DNA of 64,000 nt from Toxorhynchites rutilus septentrionalis (lineage: Eukaryota > Arthropoda > Insecta > Diptera > Culicidae): contig NC_073745.1 of NCBI RefSeq assembly GCF_029784135.1, positions 84,830,666 through 84,894,665 of the forward strand, in the 5' to 3' direction. The notes below the pieces were generated by a model. That model did not search any database. It was given only the letters and a program-made list of their open reading frames with translations, and had not been told where the DNA came from. Of the stretch, positions 56,551 to 64,000 are shown one piece after another (within the stretch, counting starts at the first letter, position 1; each line of letters starts with the position of its first letter). Position numbers and translations under genes: made by a program.

Positions 56551-56759
56551 GGACTTCTAAACATTTCAAAGCGTTGGGGGACATATGTTTTTATTTGCTC
56601 ATTTGACGCTTCAAGACGCGAAAAGGCATGGTTTGTGCCGTAAATGAAATGCTTTCGGGCAACGCTAGTTTGGGTGTGGGATCACCATCATATGATGATT
56701 GTTGCGTGAACGTAGTAGCTAGAATAAAACACAAAGAAAGTCAGTTGGGGGTTTTGATG

Positions 56760-57030
56760 AAAAAAAATATTTTTTGATGAATTTTTTTTTGATAATTTTT
56801 CTTGATACACCGTGGTAAGATGTACATTCAGTATTTTTTTCAAATTTTTATCTCGGATCTATTGAGGATGGCGTGAAATAAACGAAAAAGTACGTTTCTC
56901 ACCATAGATCCTACGTCAAACCACATAGGGGTTCAAATAAACCACCAAAATTTCTTATTTAATATCCTTTACAATATTTGCCATACAGCTAGTGATTTGG
57001 TTTCGGGGCACTTTTTACTCCCTTACCTAA
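56760..57030 (+). repeat. Repeat family C, copy in intron 4
   Basis: 'ttcttgatacaccgtggtaa', 'atctcggatctattgaggat' and 'gatttggtttcggggcactt' in order; followed by a second direct copy from about 57215. Confidence 0.7.
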
Positions 57031-57214
57031 CCACTCTTTGGAAATATAAAAAAAAATTTTTGATACCGCGCAACACTGAAAAAAATCTGAAAGAAATCAC
57101 ACATATCTAGAAAAGCCGTTGAAAAACATTTAAATATGAATTAGAGTAGTACTGAATCTCTAAATCTAAAAAATAATTTTTAAAAATTTTAATATTTTTT
57201 TTGGTACTAAAATT

Positions 57215-58113
57215 TTTGATGAATTTTTTTTTGATAATTTTTCTTGATACACCGTAGTAAGATGCACATTCAGTATTTTTTCCAAATTTTTATCTCGGAT
57301 CTTTTGAGGATGACGAAAAAGTACGTTTTTCACTATAGATCCTACGTCAAACCAAATAGGGGTTCAAATAAACCGCCAAAATTTCTTATTTAATATCCTT
57401 TACAATATTTGTTCCGTCTGCTGGGAACTGAAGGTGGACGGTATATAGAGTGCGTTGTTCCACTCTTGGACACAACGGATGCGTGGAAGGAACCCTCGTG
57501 TTCCTCACACCCTTTTGACGGGTGGGAGCCCCAATGGCTCCGCTCCGTGCATGGAAAACTCTTTACTCTTTCGGAAGTTTTACTCTTTGGGATGTGTTTC
57601 AGAAAAAGGGGTTTGAGCAGTGCAGAGTGGAAACATGGTGTTCAAACTATTTACACTTTATTCATGAATTTCACTTATCGAATTGACAATATTTAATTGA
57701 TGTGATTCCACTGCGTCATTGCTGCTACTAATGTTAAGGTTATGCTGATGCTGCTGTTGCTACACTTGCGATGCGGATGGTTTTTGCTCCTCGTTGTCAT
57801 GCAGCGACTTTTGCTGCTACTGCTCTTGCTGATATTGTTGTGACTGAAGTCGCACTCTGCTACTGTTGTTGTTGCTTCCACTTTTGCAATGTTGCACTTG
57901 TTGCTAGCTGGGTGGTTGGATGGAGACTGATAGCTCCGCACGGTCGGGGCGCATTTTTATGCAGAATCGCTTCGTATCGAATGAAGAAGGGGTGGTACTT
58001 ACGACATCATTCGTTTTCCCCTTCCGTACGTTTCTCGGACGGAACAATATTTGCCATACAGCTAGTGATTTGGTTTGGGGGCACTTTTTACTCCCTTACC
58101 CGGCCAGGCCCTT
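57215..58113 (+). repeat. Repeat family C, second copy, split
   Basis: Runs to 57411, is interrupted by a 633-bp insertion, and resumes at 58045-58113 with 'gatttggtttgggggcactt' and 'cttacccggccaggccctt'. Confidence 0.75.
57412..58044. mobile_element. 633-bp element with exact 9-bp target duplication
   Basis: The target CAATATTTG is present on both sides (57403-57411, 58045-58053), and removing the insertion restores family C. The ends are TTCCGTC and GACGGAA, a perfect but only 7-bp inverted terminus. The content is more G+C-rich than the flanks, with CTG/GTT-rich stretches at 57715-57900 and no recognised protein. A 9-bp duplication is usual for Mutator-like elements, but the short terminal repeat makes the class uncertain. 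Confidence 0.7.
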
Positions 58114-58827
58114 TGTTTATGATAAACCGTTTGAAGTCTAACTACAATCTAGCCAAAGAACATCGACGTCGTGTACACTGCATATCTAGGAAAATTCTGA
58201 TATAATTGGGCAAATCAAAACTATTTTACATGGTTATTATTTGCCGTCGTAAATCTCTGCATTCGATCGAGGTTCTTCAATTCGACAAGAGCTGGTGTAA
58301 ACAATGTTGAGGAATCCAACCTATATCGGATGTTAGTTACAAATCACAGATGATGGAAGTTGTGTTATGAGCCAGAAAGAAAACGTCAAACGAGGAAATG
58401 CAACGAAAACGAGACGTGGTCGATGGTCTGACAGAAGTTATGGCTTCTTTGCACGGATCGAATAGTAACAGAATGACTGTTCTTTGAGAGCTTTCATTGA
58501 ATATTATAGAAAGGCCAGAAATGCTAAAGCTGACTTTGAATGAATCACTTGCTTTTTTTAAATGTTGAAAAAGTTATAAAATGATTTTCCCATTGGTTTT
58601 TTTTTCACTGAAACACCATGTGTCCACTACAAAATTTGAAGATGGACAAAGCTATGTTATCCTAAAAAGATTATTATTTTATAAAGAATAATTGAAGGGT
58701 TGTTAGTTTTTTGCTGAAGTAAATGAATCACGTAACTTATGTGAAACAATTTCAATAATTTCAATTTTGTTCTTTGCGTTTTGGAACTAAACTGAAAAAT
58801 GGGGACGCACTGTACTTCATTTTGTTA
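58114..58827. other. No recognisable gene
   Basis: AT-rich intronic DNA. Confidence 0.4.
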
Positions 58828-58829
58828 TA

Positions 58830-60114
58830 CAGGGTTTTCCAACTTTAAATTCCAAAAGTAAATTGAAATAAAACACACTTAGAATTCGAATTTCGATGAA
58901 ACTTTTATTTCAAATTAAAGTTTGGTTTATGCCATTATGTGTGAAATACAACATCATTAAAATGTCCACCTAGGGCTTCCTCGCACACCTTGATCCGGAA
59001 CAGGTAATTTTCGATGACTTTTCGGCACATATGGGGCGGTATCTCGGTATCTTTCAAATGTTCAAGAGTTTGCGGAGAGTTGGCATAGACACGATCTTTC
59101 GCATAACCCCACAAAAAAAAGTCTAGCGGGTTCAAATCGCATGATCTGGACGGCCAATTGGCATCACCAAAACGCGAAATTATGCGTCCCTCAAATTTCG
59201 TTCGCAATATGGCCATGTTCGGTCGTGTTGTGTGGCACGTGGTGCCGTCCTGCCGAAACCACATGTCATCCGTATCCATATCTTCAATTTGTGGCAAAAA
59301 AAATCGGTTAACATGCGGCCATAGCGCTCACCATTCACAGTTACCGTCTCGCCGTCCTCATTTTCAAAGAAATACGGCCCGATGACTCCACCAGACCATA
59401 ATGCGCACCAAACAGTGACTTTTGGCGGATGCAATGGCCTCTCAACAATCATATGTGGATTTTCTGAGCCCCATATACGGAAATTTTGGGTGTTCACATA
59501 GCCACCGAGCTAGAAATGTGCCTCATCGCTGAAGAAAATTTGATGCGAAAATTCAGCATTTTGCTGCTGTTGTTCGTTCACCCAATCGACGTATGCTCGA
59601 CGCATTCCATGGTCACCACGCTCTAATTTTTGTACCAGTTGGACTTTATATGGATGTAGGTGCAAGTCCAAATGCAAAATTCGCCACAATGATGTGTTTG
59701 ACAAGCCCAATTGCTGAGCACGCCGTGGAATCGAAACATTCGGGTCATCCTCCACACTGGCAGCAACAGCAGCAATATTTTCGGCCGAACGCACATTACG
59801 ATGATGCACAGGTTTCACAATATCCGCTACGGATCCAGTTTGTTCGAATTTACGCACTACATTAGCGATTGTGTGCTCTGTAGGCCGGCCATGACGACCA
59901 AAATCCGTCCGTAATGCTCGAAAAATATTTGCCAGTTTTAGGTCATTTTTATAGTTTAATTTAACAAAATTAACACGTTGTGCGATGCTAAAACGATCCA
60001 TATTGTAAAATGGCAGACATTCAACTAACGATATGACGCTTTGGTTGACAGCTATGTCAAACGGTTGTCAGCGCAGAGCTGTATACTTTCGGAAGCCCGA
60101 TATGGAAAACCCTG
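58830..60114 (-). mobile_element. DD41D-type Tc1/mariner element, full length
   Basis: 1285 bp. The ends share CAGGGTTTTCCA as a 12-bp terminal inverted repeat (58830 and 60114) with TA outside both (58828-58829, 60115-60116). The transposase is on the minus strand. It is a different lineage from the element at 33156-34102, sharing only the CAGGGT start of the terminus. Confidence 0.85.
58935..60001 (-). pseudogene. DD41D-type transposase with one stop and one frameshift
   Basis: ATG at 60001 (MDRFSIAQRVNFVKLNYKND). The N-terminal helix-turn-helix pair is HTIANVVRKFEQTGSV and RAQQLGLSNTSLWRIL; the first catalytic aspartate is in FFSDEAHF. A TAG follows at once (59510-59512). The same frame resumes with GGYVNTQNFRIWG, VIGPYFFENEDGETVTVNGE. 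A one-base shift in an A8 run near 59300 then leads to MWFRQDGTTCHTT (second aspartate) and SCDLNPLDFFLWGY (third), ending VVFHT at 58935. I count 41 residues between the last two aspartates, the spacing of rosa/VISITOR-type elements. About 350 residues in total, the expected length. Confidence 0.85.
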
Positions 60115-60116
60115 TA

Positions 60117-60530
60117 GTATCAAAACAGTAATGTGTATGAATAAAATATAGTATTCTGGGTTGAAAGGAGCATCCAGTTTAAGAATTTCACTCGTTGACA
60201 TGTCAAACGTCAAATAAGACTGAGGGGAACTTCATTGAGTTGTTTGATTGGCACTAAAAAATTCGTGCGCTTGTGAACGTATGGAACGTTTGGCCATAAA
60301 GGTACAGTGTATCGTTTCTGTTTGCATTTTCTCCGCGTTAAACATCGTGAAATTGGATATACAAAAGGCAATTTCATCAAGTGTTATTGTCATTCGAAAA
60401 CAAAGTCAATTTTCAATACATCAAAATCTATTTGAGTGCCATTCACATGTTTTGACATCATATGCACATAACTGTCGTCCAGTTGAAGAGTAGTCCAGTT
60501 AAAGAACACCCAGCTAACGAATTACATTGT
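60117..60530. other. No recognisable gene
   Basis: Nothing recognised between the DD41D-type element and the retrotransposon. Confidence 0.4.
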
Positions 60531-61699
60531 TACGGTTCGCTAGCGAAACCGAAACAATAAAAAAAACAAAGTCAAGAATTTTTTAAATGGAATGAGAATT
60601 GAATCTGTAAGTTTAAATAAAAATATACAAATACTTACCCTTCTATTATCCATACCTACCTGTAAGATGTAGCATGCTGTCACAAAAAAACATCTGTAAA
60701 ACTAACAAAAGCTGTAATAAACCTCGTCTACTGGTCTGCGAGTTTCCGGCCCAGAGAATGAGAAAAAAAAAAGGAAAAGGAAAGCTAGAGAGAGGAGAAG
60801 AACTGTGAGAAGAGAGATAAAAGGGAAAGGATCCTTGGGAAGAAAAAAACGGAAGTCGTAAAGGAAAGTAGAAGCGGATCGACTCCTTTTTAGCTACCGG
60901 ACCGTCATAGATAACGCAGTGGATATTAAAACGGAATAGATACTTTGGAAGTTTTGTCTTTCAAGAGTTCCGTTCGAGAGTAAATAAGGGTGGTAAACGA
61001 CGCGTTCCTGGGAACCGCAACGGTCGTGCGACGTTCAACCCTCCTCGCCTTGGTCCGACGGAGAACGCACAGCTCTAGGAAGTGCCAGTGGTCAACGAGC
61101 CCCATTGTCATCGTTGCTCCACACGTCAACGGGTGAGTCTACCGGACGTTTTTGAGGGGAAAGTACGGTGAGGACTGGATGAGCTTAACCCCCGCTCACC
61201 GTCTCTTGAACCGATGAGGTTGACTTCCGTTGGCGGGCATCGTGCGTGAGTAGCCATCAAAGAAAAACTTACCTCTCTTACCTTCCTCGATCCAAGGATT
61301 CCATCGATTCCTGCTCGGCCGCCTCGAATACTAACACCTGAAAAGAAATAAAAAAAAATATAAAACATACTTACCTTACATACCTTTCACTTCTGATACC
61401 TGTTGAATCCATGGTGCAATTGAGTCCTCTACTAACTACCGCTTAAGCCCTGAGTCCGCTTCGTGTTTCTGGTGAAGTGCCGACCCTGAGGTAACAGTAA
61501 CCTCTGAGCTAGCCGCTACTTACAATTGGCGATCCACGTAAAAGAAAATATTCTGAATCCTTCTGATTCAAAATATTTTCTCACCAGCTCGGGGAGACTC
61601 ACGAATTACTCGAAAGTAATCGCGAAAAGCTTGGCTTTGTTCTTGAGAAGTCAAACAAAATTGGTTAAAATAATTTATTAATTCGGAAAAACCCGAATT
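60531..61699 (+). mobile_element. Probable 5' LTR of a Ty3/gypsy-type retrotransposon
   Basis: This GC-richer block lies directly before a primer-binding site and gag. It may begin 'tgttacggttcgctagcgaa' (near 60527-60531) and end at 'aacccgaat' just before the primer-binding site. The 3' LTR is outside the window, so neither boundary can be proven by repeat comparison. A purine-rich tract is at 60755-60870. Confidence 0.45.
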
Positions 61700-61712
61700 T
61701 GGCGCCCAAACC
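61700..61712 (+). other. Retrotransposon primer-binding site
   Basis: TGGCGCCCAAACC follows the presumed LTR end and precedes gag by 190 bp. TGGCGCC-type sites complementary to a tRNA 3' end are usual in gypsy-group elements. Confidence 0.65.
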
Positions 61713-61899
61713 CTTTGCATGATTCTAGAAAAGCTTTAATCAATTGATTCGTTTCATCAGCTCAATTCTATTCGAACATACTTGTTGCATGCTTGAATAA
61801 AAATCATTATTTTTCAGCAGTGATTCATAATACATAGGAAGTGTGAAAATTAGAACGAACAGCGTGAGAAAAGATTAAAAAGTAGTGCGTGATAAAACT

Positions 61900-64000
61900 A
61901 TGAAAATGTTGGATTTGAAAGGACGTTTTTACGATATTAGAGTGGATCATCTGAATGAGGATGAATTAGACTTCGAATTAGAGGTTAGGGAGATACTTTT
62001 CTTGGATAATGAATCCATGGCTAGGAAGCGACGGTCGTTGAGGGAAAGATTGAAACAGGAGAAGGAAGAAAATTTAACATATCTGAAAAATTTGAAGCGT
62101 GATCCAACGGAAGAAATGGAAGTGTGTGAAATAAAATTTAATGAGATTGACGAATTAGTGAAACAAACCTTGAAGGATCTACCTCCAAGATGTCAGTCGA
62201 CGTTACTGCACTTGGGTAGCCGAATACAATTGTTGAAAAGTTACGTGGGACAACATGAAAACTATCAACTTGATAGAATGTTGGTCAAAATTTTATAATA
62301 CTTGAATAAATTCTTCTATGGGAAACGCGTATCTGTGGCTGCAGATGCAGATGTGCAGATTTCTTCCGCAAACAATATTACCTGTCAGTCCAATGTGGAC
62401 GAGCAGACATCTGCTTCGCAATGCCTACCCGAATCCGATCGCTCAGAGAATGGAATTCTTTCATTGAATAATGTCGATATTATTAATACGTTGAAGATAT
62501 TAGGTTTTATAGAATCAGATGAAGTGAACACAACCCAAATTAAAGATGCTTTTTTATTGTTTAAGGACGAACTGTACCGGCTACGAAAATTCCGCGAAAC
62601 CCACACCCAAAACACAAATACATCCTTGTCTGAGAACGCATATGAAGTCACCAGAGAAATTTCTACAATCTTCACGGGAACAATTCCAAAGAATTCAGTT
62701 CCTAATACTTCAGAATCGGTTCAGGCAAGGGGATACTCCACATATCTGCCGAATAGTAGCTCGACATTCCTGAGCACTTCGAATACGCAATCCCATGTTG
62801 TACCGGTGGTCACGTCATATCCTATTAATGGAACCATAACGACAAACCCTCCGATTTATACATCGAGAACTAGTATTCCATTACCCACACGCAGAATACT
62901 CCGTGGTGTACGAGGAGAGAATACGAGATCCGCGATACGATAAATGTTGTAAATTTCACGACAAGTTCAACGTTATCATCGAATCAAAACTATTGTAGTC
63001 AATATACAAATATCCCCACGCCAAGATTTGGCAATGCGTTGCAATATGGTCCTTTAAATCCATCGAGTAATGAAGTCAATTATAGACAAGAGACCCAACG
63101 TTTTCAGTCTCATTATAAATCATTACAGGTTTCAAAATGGAAAATAGATAAATACATTGGCACAGACCAAGGACTAAAACTTAATGAGTTTTTAGCTTTA
63201 GTTTCACAATTAGCTCTCTCGGAACACATTTCCGAAGCTGAATTGTTTGACTCAGCGTTCCACCTTTTTGCTGGTCCTGCCTTGAATATTGGTACATGTC
63301 CATGAGATCCACCGGACGTTTGATGAATTGGCCACACCTGGTAAACGAACTTCGTAAATCCTTCGTTCATCCAGAAATGGATTCATTGATACGCACTAGA
63401 ATTCACCAACGACGACAGCAACGGAATGAAACTTTCCAAGAATTCTTTTATGACATGGAAGGTATGTTCAGGTCCATGACCGTTCCTATGAATGAATTTG
63501 AAAAGTTAGACATAGTTAAAAGAAATATGAGAATAGATTACAAGAAAACCCTTCTGTGGAAACCAGTAGCTAGTCTACCGGAACTACTGGAAGTGGGTCA
63601 TATAATAGACGCCACGAATTTTTCATTGCTTCCAAAGATTTTCGGTACAGATAAAGTGGTTAATGCGATTTTTAATGGAAATTTAAAGCCAGCAAACCAA
63701 AACGATCAGTTTTGCCGTTTTGCCGGTTGTTCCATTTGCTCTGAATGCAGGTGATAAACCCCAATCTAAAAGAAAAAAAGAAAACAATCAAAACGATCAT
63801 TTCAAATACAATTCACAGCAATATAAAGGAAACAATCGAAACGATCACTTCAAATGTAATCAACAACAACATTCTAGTAAAGTGGGACAAGAAAATCCGA
63901 CGGAAGAATCCTTGAAACGCACACGCACAATAGAAACTTTAATGAACTCGCATCGTCCTCCGAGAAGCTACGAGTGTCTATATTGTAGACAAACCAATCA
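61900..64000 (+). pseudogene. Ty3/gypsy-type gag, broken, running off the window
   Basis: ATG at 61900 (MKMLDLKGRFYDIRVDHLNE); the frame is open from 61885. Part 1 (to 62298) is a Lys/Glu-rich helical region. A TAA interrupts it; the same frame resumes and runs to 62943 with a Ser/Thr-rich linker. After a frame change, 63039-63305 has the capsid start WKIDKYIGTDQGLKLNEFL and FDSAFHLFAGPALN. A shift at about 63285 leads to WYMSMRSTGR and F..L...F.HP..D....R.HQRRQ..NETFQEFFYDME, the classic retrotransposon-gag segment. A further shift near 63730 leads to a Gln/Asn/Lys-rich tail and, at the edge, YECLYCRQ, the first Cys pair of a zinc knuckle. One stop and about three shifts: not functional as it stands. 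pol lies beyond 64000. Confidence 0.75.

Overview
The window looks like one stretch of a large, AT-rich, transposon-filled insect genome. The only host gene I can name is the 5' half of Endophilin A (EndoA), on the plus strand. Four coding exons (35515-35559, 52475-52543, 52679-52895, 54195-54328) encode the first 155 residues of the N-BAR domain. The exon junctions are in frame and the protein reads like the dipteran orthologue, including the amphipathic helix MAFAGLKKQINKANQ. With the long introns and the mix of mariner, DD41D-type, Tc1-like, I-clade, Helitron, hAT-like and piggyBac-like elements, this suggests a dipteran, most probably a culicine (Aedes-like) mosquito. The species is an inference, not something the sequence proves. 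The rest of EndoA (rest of the BAR domain and the SH3 domain) must lie beyond position 64000.

Layout. Positions 1-19000 are intergenic or far upstream: Helitron-type repeats (118-885 and the reverse copy 3982-5787), several short inverted-repeat elements, a decayed Tc1-like transposase split by a hAT-type element (11437-12259), a 938-bp hAT-like element (15071-16008), a tRNA-derived SINE and a 5'-truncated I-clade retroelement (18391-19195). Positions 19700-21640 have richer base composition and no recognised transposon, and look like promoter or 5'-UTR DNA. Positions 22345-34102 are again mobile DNA: foldback element, mariner relics, a second I-clade copy, a SINE, rearranged Helitron Rep/helicase relics, and a DD41D-type element that keeps an open reading frame after losing its catalytic middle. 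Positions 34990-35514 are a likely EndoA 5' UTR. Intron 1 (16.9 kb) holds a pogo-like inverted-repeat element, a roughly 95-bp minisatellite, a SINE, a piggyBac-like TTAA element, a long pyrimidine microsatellite and a tandem run of Helitrons. Intron 4 (at least 9.7 kb) holds a nearly complete mariner, a 633-bp element with a 9-bp target duplication, a broken DD41D-type transposon and the 5' end (LTR, primer-binding site, broken gag) of a Ty3/gypsy-type retrotransposon running off the window.

Apart from EndoA, almost every coding trace is a broken transposase, reverse transcriptase or gag. I found no operon, CRISPR array, convincing tRNA or rRNA gene, and no clearly undescribed biological system. 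The best leads are the internally deleted DD41D-type transposase with an intact 238-codon ORF, several nonautonomous elements whose target duplications can be read directly, two strong hairpins in EndoA intron 1, and the 19.7-21.6 kb island that may be a distal promoter.
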